Below, piece after piece: positions 1-6,269 of a stretch of 6,374 bases of DNA. This DNA comes from UBA5070 sp039798065 (GTDB taxonomy: Bacteria > Fibrobacterota > Fibrobacteria > UBA5070). The position numbers were made by a program, and so were the translations under genes. The notes beneath the pieces are model-generated. The model did not search any database, was not told the origin of the DNA, and saw only the letters and a program-made list of their open reading frames with translations. The stretch lies in the NCBI GenBank assembly GCA_039798065.1, contig JBDKGS010000256.1, positions 1 to 6,374 of the forward strand, given 5' to 3'. How positions within the stretch are numbered: the first letter of the stretch is position 1; every line of letters starts with the position of its first letter.

Positions 1-82
1 GGCCACGCGGTTCAAGCCGCTCGTGGACCAGGGCAAGCCGGTGCCGGTGCGCTTTCGCAAGAAGTACAACTTCGAAGTTTGA
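1..82 (+). CDS. TonB-family energy transducer, C-terminal fragment (gene runs off the left edge)
   Basis: Only the last 26 codons are present, read from base 2 and ending at TGA 80-82. The residues ATRFKPLVDQGKPVPVRF followed by a short hydrophobic/basic end match the end of the TonB C-terminal domain: a conserved [W/T]-x-F-x-P core, then G-K-P-V and alternating beta-strand residues, then the terminal strand. TonB-family proteins span the inner membrane and periplasm and pass proton-motive-force energy to outer-membrane transporters. The piece is too short to tell a canonical TonB from one of the many paralogues, and its partner ExbB/ExbD or receptor genes are not in view. It converges on the minus-strand operon, with a shared terminator between them, so the two are probably not co-transcribed. 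Confidence 0.75.
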   Translation, partial: ATRFKPLVDQGKPVPVRFRKKYNFEV

Positions 83-90
83 TGCGATCT

Positions 91-103
91 GACGGATTCC
101 GTC
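91..103. repeat. Short inverted repeat just after the TonB-family stop
   Basis: The 13-base sequence GACGGATTCCGTC is a perfect palindrome around a central T. As RNA it could form a 5-bp stem with a 3-base loop. It starts 8 bases after the stop codon and has no T-tract, so it is not itself a terminator. It could protect the 3' end or be chance. Confidence 0.35.
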
Positions 104-116
104 AATCAACGATGCG

Positions 117-152
117 AAAAGGCCACCTCCTCGAACGGGAAGTGGCCTTTTT
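117..152. terminator. Bidirectional intrinsic terminator between convergent genes
   Basis: AAAAGGCCAC at 117-126 pairs perfectly with GTGGCCTTTT at 142-151, giving a 10-bp stem whose outer A/T pairs supply a U-tract in both directions. Inside, after one mismatch, bases 128-131 can pair further with 137-140. In the plus direction the stem is followed by a run of five T (148-152) and lies 35 bases after the TonB-family stop. In the minus direction it lies 45 bases after the stop of the barrel gene and ends in four T. The position between two convergent transcription units fits a shared terminator. Confidence 0.85.
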
Positions 153-196
153 CGATGAGTCAGATTTTGGCAGCGCCAAGGAACGGACGATTTTTG

Positions 197-2392
197 TCAG
201 TACCAGGCTTCCCAGCCCGCTTCTACGCGGACATCGTGGCGGCCGCCGCTCAGGCGCGCCCAACGCTGCGCAAGCCGCAACGTTTTCGAGTCGCCCACAT
301 TCCAGCTCACCCGCGCCACCTGGTCCCAACCGGTGGCGTTCTCTTCCGGTTGCTGCGGCCGATACACCATGCTTGCGTCCAAGGCGATTTCCAGCTTGTG
401 CCCGAAATGCCAGGAACTGACGCCACCCTGGAATCGGTGCGTCTGGGTCTGGTCGACCTGGATCGTATCGCCAGGGAATCCCTGGCTCGCCAATGTGTAC
501 CCCGAGCGGCCTTCCAGATCGCGCAACGGACGCCAACGCAGATTGGCCTCGAGCGAGTGTGTCATCACCTCGGTGCGGTGCTGGCGCGTCGCGTAGTTGA
601 CCCCGCCGATCGTGTCCATCGAGACCAACGGAGTGCGCAACGCGTTGGTGTAGTAGTTGTAGCCGGTGCGCCAGAAGATCGATCCGTATTCGCGCGTCTT
701 CACCGCACCGAACAGACCGCCGCCGCCGTTCCAGGCTTCGCTGCGCGAGACATCGCCGCCACCACTGTTGTTGGTTCCCGATTGCGCATGGAATCCCACC
801 GGAGCCGCCACCGGAGTCCAGGCCAGATTCGCGTTCAAGGCATGCGTTGGCAACGAGGTCGCGAAATCGGGGTGCTTGTCGACTTCGCTACCCGACACCA
901 CCAGGAGCAAGGCGTCGTTCACCAGCGATGTGGTGGCGCTCCATTCGACACCGGTGCGGGGGCTCTCCTGGACGCTGCGCGCCAGCGATTGGTAGCCCGC
1001 GCCGAAGTGGACCCATCGGGAATCCAGGCGCAAACGCCCTGCGCGGCCCAGCGGAACAATCAGGCTGGCGCCGGTTCGCAATGCCAAATTCTGCCATGTG
1101 TAGTCCGCCGCACCCGATCCACCACGGGCGAACAGCTCCACCCCCTTCGTGCTCAGGTTGACGGTCGATATCCCGTCCAGGAATTCGGGCAACGGCAGGT
1201 CTTCCTTGTTGCGCAGAGAGTCCAGGATGCTGCCTTGCCGGGTGTCTTCCGTGGTGATGGCGAAGGCGGAATTGCAGTACAGTTCCACCCGGTTTCTCCA
1301 AAGGCGCGTGACAAAATCTGCACCGATCGCGGCGTTCTCCCGCGGAGTCGAGCCTCCGAGGCTGTCGTGCAAATCTAAGTCGACGTCGTTGGTCTTGTCC
1401 TTGACATGGACGAACGCGAAATTGAGCCCCACCGGGGTCCCGTCGCCGAACCCGATGTGGAACGCTTGGATCGATCGGCTGAACTGGGCGGGAAGCGTGT
1501 CGATCACGCCACCCCAGGTCCGGATCTGCGGGTCGACCGCAGGTCGCAGCGAACCGACGGCGAAGTCGGCACGCGCGTGGAGATCGCCCTCGTTGCGAAG
1601 CGCCAGTCCGATTCCCGCGCCGCGAATGCGGGTGCCGTCCATCAACATCTGGCTCCACGCGGGGTACTGGTCGCCAACATGTGCTTCGGCCCAATCCTTC
1701 CAGAACAGATCGGCGCCGAACCGGCTCGGGCTCGCCGAATGCCCCCAGGTTTCCGAAAGGTCGGTGGATGTCCGCAGCTTCAGGCGGAAGTCGCCTTGCT
1801 GCAGATGGTAGGCCATCAACGCGTTGCCCGACAAAATCTGGTCGAAGGGTTCGCGCTCGGGTCCTGGGATCGATCTGCCGTCGGCGGTCAGCTTGAGCGA
1901 GCGGTAGGATTGGAGCGTGTTCTCGGCGATGCCGAACTTGGCGCCCAGGTTTCCCGAAACGTAGAGGCCTTGCGTGACGCGCGCGACCCCTGCGGTGGCG
2001 TCGACTTTGCCCGGAGCTTGCGTTTCCCCGACTTCGAACGTCTGCGAGAGCCGCGTGACCAGCTTTCCTTGCGCATCGAAACCTTGCGCCTCCAGTGTCC
2101 ATTTGCCTGATTTGAGTGGCGGGGTGTGGGCCTGGAAATACCCATCCACCTGGACCGTGCCTTCGGCCGAGCCTGTTTCGGGGCCCGACCAGTTGAACAA
2201 AACCTGTCGGATGGTGGAGTCGGCCTCCACGAGCAGCCCGCCCCCTTCGGCGGGTATCGCTTCTCCGGGCAAGGGGAGCTGGAACGCCATGAGCGCCGTC
2301 GCCGAAGTCTCCGCACCCGAAGCCGTCGAGCTCCATGCCGCGGCCAGCACGCACAACCCGATACCGGCAAAGTTCCGCGTGGCCGAACTCAT
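197..2392 (-). CDS. Outer-membrane beta-barrel protein with N-terminal Ig-like domain
   Basis: The 731-aa exported protein has a signal peptide with hydrophobic core IGLCVLAAAW and likely cleavage after ASGA (residue 27). Residues ~55-121 look like a bacterial Ig-like module: V-D-G, then T-P-P-L-K-S-G-K-W-T-L, then F-D-A-Q-G-K and a closing T-F-E-V. From ~140 to the end there are many alternating strands with aromatic girdle residues and Gly/Asn/Asp turns, typical of a large barrel. The last residues, VRVEAGWEAWY, form an amphipathic strand with terminal Tyr, like the beta-signal read by the BAM complex. A marked stretch at ~240-285 (GDQYPAWSQ, then DGTRIRG, then AVGSLRPAV) resembles, from memory, uncharacterised outer-membrane proteins of Ignavibacteria/Bacteroidota-type bacteria. 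ATG at 2392 is preceded by GAGGA (2397-2401) and overlaps the FecR stop by 4 bp. Function is unknown: it could be a porin, an adhesin anchor or an export channel. It is last in the operon. Confidence 0.8.
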   Translation of the reverse strand: MSSATRNFAGIGLCVLAAAWSSTASGAETSATALMAFQLPLPGEAIPAEGGGLLVEADSTIRQVLFNWSGPETGSAEGTVQVDGYFQAHTPPLKSGKWTLEAQGFDAQGKLVTRLSQTFEVGETQAPGKVDATAGVARVTQGLYVSGNLGAKFGIAENTLQSYRSLKLTADGRSIPGPEREPFDQILSGNALMAYHLQQGDFRLKLRTSTDLSETWGHSASPSRFGADLFWKDWAEAHVGDQYPAWSQMLMDGTRIRGAGIGLALRNEGDLHARADFAVGSLRPAVDPQIRTWGGVIDTLPAQFSRSIQAFHIGFGDGTPVGLNFAFVHVKDKTNDVDLDLHDSLGGSTPRENAAIGADFVTRLWRNRVELYCNSAFAITTEDTRQGSILDSLRNKEDLPLPEFLDGISTVNLSTKGVELFARGGSGAADYTWQNLALRTGASLIVPLGRAGRLRLDSRWVHFGAGYQSLARSVQESPRTGVEWSATTSLVNDALLLVVSGSEVDKHPDFATSLPTHALNANLAWTPVAAPVGFHAQSGTNNSGGGDVSRSEAWNGGGGLFGAVKTREYGSIFWRTGYNYYTNALRTPLVSMDTIGGVNYATRQHRTEVMTHSLEANLRWRPLRDLEGRSGYTLASQGFPGDTIQVDQTQTHRFQGGVSSWHFGHKLEIALDASMVYRPQQPEENATGWDQVARVSWNVGDSKTLRLAQRWARLSGGRHDVRVEAGWEAWY
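2389..2392 (-). other. ATGA stop/start overlap between FecR and barrel genes
   Basis: The TGA of the FecR gene (2391-2389) shares bases with the ATG of the barrel gene (2392-2390). A GAGGA ribosome-binding site (2397-2401) lies inside the end of the FecR coding region, 4 bases before the ATG. This layout usually means termination-reinitiation coupling, so the two proteins are likely made together. Confidence 0.8.
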
Positions 2393-3087
2393 CGATTCCT
2401 CGAGACGTCGACTTCAAGGATCGTGGTCAGACCCGTGACGGGATCGATGAACGGCACCGAGAGCCTGCTCGTCGAAGGAGAGGTCGCGATGGTTGCCGGT
2501 TTCTGTCCATCGAAGATCGCCAGCGAGGAGTCGGACGAAATCTGTTGAATCGGGCCAAGGCCGCCGTAGCCCGAAGCCTGGCTCTGGCCGGTGGTCACCG
2601 CCACGTGCTCGCCGGTCATCTGGTTGCAGACTTGGACAGTTCCTGTCAGCACGTCCACGCGGGTAAGTCCGTCGGTGGCGGTCGACATTCCGAATTGGGC
2701 GCCTTTTGTAGCCGAAGCCACGGTCGTGGAGGTTTCGACCCTGTCGCCTTCGTTGCCCGGTGGCAGCGCGAAAGCCGCTGCGCCGCCGTGGACCAGCACG
2801 GACTTCGCCGAGCCTCCCGAACCGCCGGATCGTACGCCCAGCTCCAGCAGGGTCGAGGGCTTCATGTCGGCGAAGGATTTGTCGGCCAGGAATCGCAGCA
2901 GCACGCGACCGTCGGATTCCGTCTTGATCAGCCAGTTCTTGCACACCACGTCGCCGGCCTTTGCCGGCTTCATCGCCTTGGCCGGACCCAGCTGGGCGTG
3001 GCCTTTGAGGCGGACCACGACGGCCAACGGAATGTCCTTGGCCGAAAGGATGGTCGTCGCCAGGAGCACGATCGCCGCGAGCTTCAT
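2389..3087 (-). CDS. Exported FecR-domain protein
   Basis: The 232-aa protein starts with a signal peptide (MKLAAIVLLATTILSA, residues 1-16). Residues ~22-83 and 117-170 show the FecR fold: V-V-R-L-K-G, then A-G-D-V-V, then I-K-T-E-S-D-G-R-V-L-L-R-F, then P-S-T-L-L-E-L. The second half is V-E-T-S-T-T-V-A-S-A-T-K-G-A-Q-F, then V-D-V-L-T-G-T-V-Q-V and V-T-T-G-Q. In classical FecR this domain is periplasmic and follows a cytoplasmic anti-sigma domain and a membrane helix. Both are missing here and no sigma-factor gene is nearby, so an anti-sigma role is unlikely and a structural or binding role in the periplasm or on the surface is inferred. A Gly/Ser linker (87-93) divides the two halves. The open frame extends upstream to 3522, but ATG 3087 is chosen because it gives the signal peptide, has GAGG at 3095-3098 (7-base spacing) and overlaps the previous stop by 4 bp. 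The C-terminal ~60 residues are unassigned. Confidence 0.85.
   Translation of the reverse strand: MKLAAIVLLATTILSAKDIPLAVVVRLKGHAQLGPAKAMKPAKAGDVVCKNWLIKTESDGRVLLRFLADKSFADMKPSTLLELGVRSGGSGGSAKSVLVHGGAAAFALPPGNEGDRVETSTTVASATKGAQFGMSTATDGLTRVDVLTGTVQVCNQMTGEHVAVTTGQSQASGYGGLGPIQQISSDSSLAIFDGQKPATIATSPSTSRLSVPFIDPVTGLTTILEVDVSRNR
3084..3087 (-). other. ATGA stop/start overlap between first operon gene and FecR gene
   Basis: The TGA of the upstream gene (3086-3084) overlaps the ATG of the FecR gene (3087-3085). GAGG at 3095-3098 lies within the upstream coding end. It is the second junction of this kind in the operon and supports coupled translation of all three products. Confidence 0.8.
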
Positions 3088-4403
3088 GGCCGAGCCTCGG
3101 CTCCGACAACGGACGCGCGACCTTCCAGGATGTCGCGCACGAGAGCCTGGAAGTCGGCCCTCGTGGCGGGATTGCCGGAAATTGTCAGGGCGTTGGGGTC
3201 GGGAAGCGACGAGACCATCGCCCGCTCCAGGGCGGGCCGATGCGGGCCGATGATGAGCGAAAGCGCCTGCATGATCTCGAGCTGTTCCGGCGTGGGCTGT
3301 GGTTTGGCGCTGGCGCTGGGCGAAGAAACACCCATCGTTGCGTTCGTCTGCGGGGCGTCTCCAAGAATCGAACCCAAACCTTGGCCCGACAGCGCATCGT
3401 TGGGGGTGCGGAATCCAAAGGGCGTGGAGGGAAGCCAGTCGTTCGACAGGCCGCGCAGCAGTGCGTCGATGCGCCAGATGTATCGCTTGCCCGATTCCAA
3501 CGCAGCCCACTCGTTCCTCCAAGTCAGAGGGGAGCGACCGACGTTCGCCGTGTGCAAAGGGCGGCGATCCAAGGCTTCGCCCAGGCTTTCATCGTCGCGG
3601 ATGTCCCAGACCGAGAACCGATAGGCCGACTCGCCACCCAAATCGACACCGTCGAGATTGCCGGCCCACACGAAGGTGGGGGTCCCCGTCCCGATGGATG
3701 GAAAACCATTGGACGCAGAAAGTCCAGGTGACAGGAGTTGGGGGGGCTGGGTCGGCTGGTAACTGGCGAGGAAAGGCTGCAAAGGGTTGCTGACACCGGA
3801 GTAGATGTCGAGATCGCCCACCTGCTCGGTGCGGAGGTCTTCCTGGCGACCCGACTCCAAAGGACAAAGCAATCCCACGTTGAGGTAGATCGCGCCAGGT
3901 GGAACATACCCGACCCTGGCGAGCATTTGTTGGAACGGAGAGGACTCGGGCGAAATGGATTTGCCCTGGTAGGTTTCCGATTCCAATTGGGAGGAGGTGC
4001 GAACCCAAACGCTCTTAGCGGGGATGGTCTGGTTGACCAAGATACCGCGTTGGATCCAGCAACCTTCCTGTCCGGATGGAGATGCGGGATCGGCGCACGA
4101 GGCCCGGATCGTCGGGTCGGAGGGAATCAGTTTCAGCTCGAACAAGATGCGGAACGAGCGCGCTTCGTTGGAGCTGTTCGTGACCACCACCGTGACCAGA
4201 TTGCCGGTGGGTTGACCCGAGGTGGCGAAAAGCGCTCCCATGTTCAACTGGGTCAGGGCGCCCGAACTCAGCAAAGGGGCATTGGCTTCCATCGCCAAAA
4301 GGCCATCACCGTTGCAAGTGCTGGCCGTACCATGTCGTCGAGCCTGTGCCGAAACACACAGGACCAGAGCTAGAGCGGCCGGTACAAACATTCCTGTTTT
4401 CAT
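3084..4403 (-). CDS. Exported protein with Fn3/Ig-like domain, family not recognised
   Basis: This 439-aa protein is the first gene of the three-gene operon. The signal peptide has core VPAALALVLCVSA, with likely cleavage after AQA (residue 21). Residues ~30-200 are beta-rich (T-V-V-V-T-N-S and R-I-L-F-E-L strands) and contain C30, C103, C115 and C180, which could form disulfides in the periplasm. Residues ~221-335 show the layout of an Fn3/Ig-like sandwich: P-T-F-V-W-A-G-N, Y-R-F-S-V-W-D, S-P-L-T-W, S-G-K-R-Y-I-W-R-I-D-A-L, and finally F-G-F-R-T-P. A Ser/Pro/Ala-rich linker (~345-370) leads to a helical tail (371-430). ATG 4403 is preferred over in-frame upstream starts at 4415 and 4487 because GAGG (4408-4411) sits 4 bases before it and it places the signal peptide at the N-terminus. 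No enzyme motif is visible. A binding or scaffold role beside the FecR and barrel proteins is inference. Confidence 0.7.
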   Translation of the reverse strand: MKTGMFVPAALALVLCVSAQARRHGTASTCNGDGLLAMEANAPLLSSGALTQLNMGALFATSGQPTGNLVTVVVTNSSNEARSFRILFELKLIPSDPTIRASCADPASPSGQEGCWIQRGILVNQTIPAKSVWVRTSSQLESETYQGKSISPESSPFQQMLARVGYVPPGAIYLNVGLLCPLESGRQEDLRTEQVGDLDIYSGVSNPLQPFLASYQPTQPPQLLSPGLSASNGFPSIGTGTPTFVWAGNLDGVDLGGESAYRFSVWDIRDDESLGEALDRRPLHTANVGRSPLTWRNEWAALESGKRYIWRIDALLRGLSNDWLPSTPFGFRTPNDALSGQGLGSILGDAPQTNATMGVSSPSASAKPQPTPEQLEIMQALSLIIGPHRPALERAMVSSLPDPNALTISGNPATRADFQALVRDILEGRASVVGAEARP

Positions 4404-4498
4404 CGCGCCTCGCATGATGCTGAGTCTTCGAAGTGCGAATGTAGCAGTTCCAGGTCGGACCCTCGGCACAAAGGCGCCAAGGACCAATCTCTGTAGCC
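4404..4498 (-). promoter_or_regulatory. Leader region of the three-gene envelope operon
   Basis: These 95 bases separate the stop of the 176-aa gene from the first operon gene. They hold an imperfect hairpin (4458-4467 pairing with 4476-4485, 10 pairs of which three are G-T, loop of 8) with no T-tract after it, so it does not look like an intrinsic terminator. A TACATT hexamer (4438-4443, minus strand) could be a -10 element, but no good -35 stands at the right distance. The promoter is therefore not identified, and read-through from the upstream gene is possible. Confidence 0.35.
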
Positions 4499-5029
4499 TT
4501 AGTTTCCTGCGAGCAGTTCGGCCAGCACGGTTCCGAAAGCCTCTTCCCAGCCTTCGGCCGAAGGGGCCAGATGGTTGTAGGCAACGTAGGCGATCACGGC
4601 TGGCTTGAGCTGGGTCTTGAGCGCTTCGGTGGCAGCGGAGCGGACTTGTTCCGCACTCAAAGTGGGCAGCACCGCGTCTTCGGCGAGCTCGCCGTTTTCA
4701 TGCGAAATGGCCCAAGCGTCCAGCATTTGGGACATCAGGGGGCGGCCCTTGCGAAGAAACCACACCTGCAGCGCTTGCATGGCGGCGTTTTCCATGGCTG
4801 GCTGGCCAAGGCTGGTCAAGAACAGATTGATGCGTTCGGGGCGGCCCAACAGCGAAATCGACTGGGGGCGCATCTTGCGAACCGAGGCCAGGGTCGACAT
4901 GGCTTCCTGGGCGGCAGGCTTGGCTTCCTTGTCGGTGAGCAGAGTCTCGACCACTTCCTTGCGAAAATCGGCGGGAAGGGTCTGGCCCAAAAGCTGGCGG
5001 AAGTGCTTGGGAGTTGCGATCTCGGACAT
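4499..5029 (-). CDS. Hypothetical soluble helical protein
   Basis: The 176-aa protein has no signal peptide or membrane segment. It is almost entirely predicted helix: charged/Ala/Leu-rich runs such as FRKEVVETLLTDKEAKPAAQ, a central segment around QALQVWFLRKGRPLMSQMLDAW (about residues 85-107), and a closing W-E-E-A-F-G-T-V-L-A-E-L-L. I do not recognise the family. The region from ~40 to 150 could be a compact helical bundle or short helical repeats. ATG 5029 is preceded by AGAGG (5035-5039, 5-base spacing). An intrinsic terminator lies just upstream, so it needs its own promoter or depends on read-through from the basic-tail zinc-finger gene. The exported-protein operon begins 95 bases downstream on the same strand, but no functional link is visible. 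Confidence 0.75.
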   Translation of the reverse strand: MSEIATPKHFRQLLGQTLPADFRKEVVETLLTDKEAKPAAQEAMSTLASVRKMRPQSISLLGRPERINLFLTSLGQPAMENAAMQALQVWFLRKGRPLMSQMLDAWAISHENGELAEDAVLPTLSAEQVRSAATEALKTQLKPAVIAYVAYNHLAPSAEGWEEAFGTVLAELLAGN

Positions 5030-5056
5030 GGTGACCTCTGCGGATCGATTGTGGAG

Positions 5057-5095
5057 GAAATGAAACGAGCGAGCCGGTGGTTCCGAGTCGCTCGT
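5057..5095 (-). terminator. Intrinsic terminator after the basic-tail zinc-finger gene
   Basis: On the minus strand ACGAGCGA (5095-5088) pairs perfectly with TCGCTCGT (5072-5065). After one C-C mismatch there is an inner 4-bp stem (TCGG with CCGG) and a 5-base loop. It is followed by TTTCATTTC, an interrupted U-tract. There is no T-tract on the plus side, so it acts in the minus direction. It lies 33 bases after the stop at 5129 and 27 bases before the next start at 5029. Confidence 0.65.
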
Positions 5096-5128
5096 GGATC
5101 GTGACCGGATGTCGGGCCTCGAATGCGC

Positions 5129-6247
5129 CTACTCGGCGGCTTCGGGCTCGATCACCTCTTCGTCTTCCGACTTCATGAGGCTTGGGTGGAAGTTCTGCTG
5201 ACGGGCTTCGCGGGTGTGACCCAAACCAAGAACCAGCGCGCATTCCATACAATACCCGGTATCGCGGTCGACCATGTAGCCGGGTTCGACTGGATTGATG
5301 CAGCACTTGGTGCACACCTGCTCGCGCTGCACCTTGCGGGTGGTCATGCGCACGGTGAGGAGTTCGCGCTCAATCCGCGCGATCAGCTCGTCGTGGCTTT
5401 CTTCGCCCTTGGGCTTGCGAAGCGCGGCGGGAGCGGCTTGAGGAGCTTTGTTCTTGCGGGTAGCGGGTGAACCCACCACCACTTCCTGGAAAAAAGCGCC
5501 TTTGAACAGTTCGATCTTGAGCCCTTTGCCCTTTGCCGATTTGGGCTCCGGGACAACGGGGGCTACGGTCTTGGCGGCAGGCGCGGCTTTGGCCTCGACA
5601 GGTTTTACCGGGGCCTTGCCTTTGGCGGCAACTACCGGCGCAACCTTGGTTGCGATGGCTTTTGTGGCCTTGACAGGGGGCGTTTTGCTGGCTGGAACCG
5701 TAGACTTCGTGGCGGCCTGCTTGGCTGCTGGCTTGGTGACAGGAGCTTTGAGTGCAGGCTTCGCTGGCGTTTTGGAAGACTTGGCCGGAGCCGCCCGAAC
5801 AACAGGGGCGGACTTGGGCGAGACCTTGGCGGCTGGCTTGGCGGCGGCTTTGGTTGGTTTGGCGGCCGTCTTGACGGGCACCTTTGAAGCTGTTTTGACC
5901 ACAGACCCCTTTGGAGCAGGCTTTTTCGATGCCACCTTGGCGACCGGTTTGACCGGGGCTTTGGCAGCCGTTTTGGGGGCTGGCTTGACGACCTTGGCCA
6001 CGGGCTTGACGCTTTTCGCGGCCGAGCCTGTCGCCTTGGCGACGGTTTTGGCAACGGGCTTGGCGGGCGTCTTCTTGACGAAAACCGGCTTCGCAACGGG
6101 TTTGGTCGTCTTGGACGCGGTCGCCTTGGGCTTGGTCACAGCCTTCACCGGAGCCTTGCTCTTCGAGTCTTTCGACTTCTTGGATGCATTGGACGCGGAG
6201 GAGGCCTTCTTGTCAGGCCCTTTGTTCTTCTTGGACTTGGACGCCAT
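5129..6247 (-). CDS. Histone H1/AlgP-like basic-tail protein with C-terminal DksA-like zinc finger
   Basis: The 372-aa cytoplasmic protein has two parts. Residues 1-240 are a disordered Lys/Ala/Pro/Val/Thr tail. From residue 28 to 217 there is no Asp or Glu, only one Arg (R151) and one aromatic residue (F56), and KPVAK recurs at 49, 63, 81 and 100. Such tails bind nucleic acid in bacterial H1-like and AlgP-type proteins. Residues 242-260 (K-G-L-K-I-E-L-F-K-G-A-F-F) form a short conserved-looking patch. Residues 283-311 are an amphipathic helix, followed by C312-x2-C315-C316, then C333-x2-C336, a four-cysteine zinc-finger-like unit resembling the C-terminal finger of the DksA/TraR family. The tail ends acidic (S-E-D-E-E-V-I-E-P-E-A-A-E). 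ATG 6247 is chosen over GTG 6253 because AGG (6253-6255) is 5 bases before the ATG, while GTG overlaps it. A role in nucleoid organisation or transcription is inferred from the parts. Confidence 0.8.
   Translation of the reverse strand: MASKSKKNKGPDKKASSASNASKKSKDSKSKAPVKAVTKPKATASKTTKPVAKPVFVKKTPAKPVAKTVAKATGSAAKSVKPVAKVVKPAPKTAAKAPVKPVAKVASKKPAPKGSVVKTASKVPVKTAAKPTKAAAKPAAKVSPKSAPVVRAAPAKSSKTPAKPALKAPVTKPAAKQAATKSTVPASKTPPVKATKAIATKVAPVVAAKGKAPVKPVEAKAAPAAKTVAPVVPEPKSAKGKGLKIELFKGAFFQEVVVGSPATRKNKAPQAAPAALRKPKGEESHDELIARIERELLTVRMTTRKVQREQVCTKCCINPVEPGYMVDRDTGYCMECALVLGLGHTREARQQNFHPSLMKSEDEEVIEPEAAE
5528..6160 (-). repeat. Low-complexity Lys/Ala/Pro repeat tract (codons 30-240)
   Basis: This stretch encodes irregular short repeats of K-P-[A/V]-A-K, K-T-A-A-K and K-A-P-V-K. 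At DNA level it shows up as recurring ggcttg, ggcgac and ggtttgac-type words on the plus strand. Repeat units are degenerate rather than tandem-identical, so length may vary between strains by recombination. The antisense reading gives a spurious Leu/Ala/Gly-rich hydrophobic open frame. Confidence 0.8.
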
Positions 6248-6269
6248 TCGCACCTAAATGTAATGCGAA
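6247..6269 (-). promoter_or_regulatory. Start-codon hairpin displaying the Shine-Dalgarno in its loop
   Basis: On the minus strand TTCGCA (6269-6264) pairs perfectly with TGCGAA (6252-6247), whose last A is the first base of the start codon. The 11-base loop TTACATTTAGG contains the AGG Shine-Dalgarno. The stem is only 6 bp, so it would melt easily. It may tune initiation, but no regulator is evident. Confidence 0.45.

Noticed and set aside
155..1378. Long plus-strand open frame (407 codons) antisense to the barrel gene
   Set aside because: No signal peptide, domain or ribosome-binding site was found. Its composition is Arg/Ala/Gln/Val-rich, as expected from the reverse of a GC-rich gene, and the minus-strand product has a coherent signal peptide and barrel.
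888..2417. 509-codon minus-strand frame overlapping the barrel gene in another phase
   Set aside because: The translation is an Arg/Pro/Gly-rich low-complexity product typical of a frame-shifted reading. The 731-aa frame is longer, has an Ig-like domain and barrel pattern, and is joined by an ATGA overlap.
3088..3522. Upstream extension of the FecR frame (145 extra codons)
   Set aside because: It is Arg/Ala/His-rich, overlaps the coding region of the first operon gene, and would bury the clear signal peptide at codon 146. The internal ATG has a ribosome-binding site and the 4-bp overlap.
5448..6257. 269-codon plus-strand frame with Leu/Ala/Gly/Thr-rich, membrane-like translation
   Set aside because: It is the antisense of Lys (AAG) and Ala (GCC) codons, which read as Leu and Gly. 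The hydrophobic repeats mirror the basic tail and do not indicate a membrane protein.
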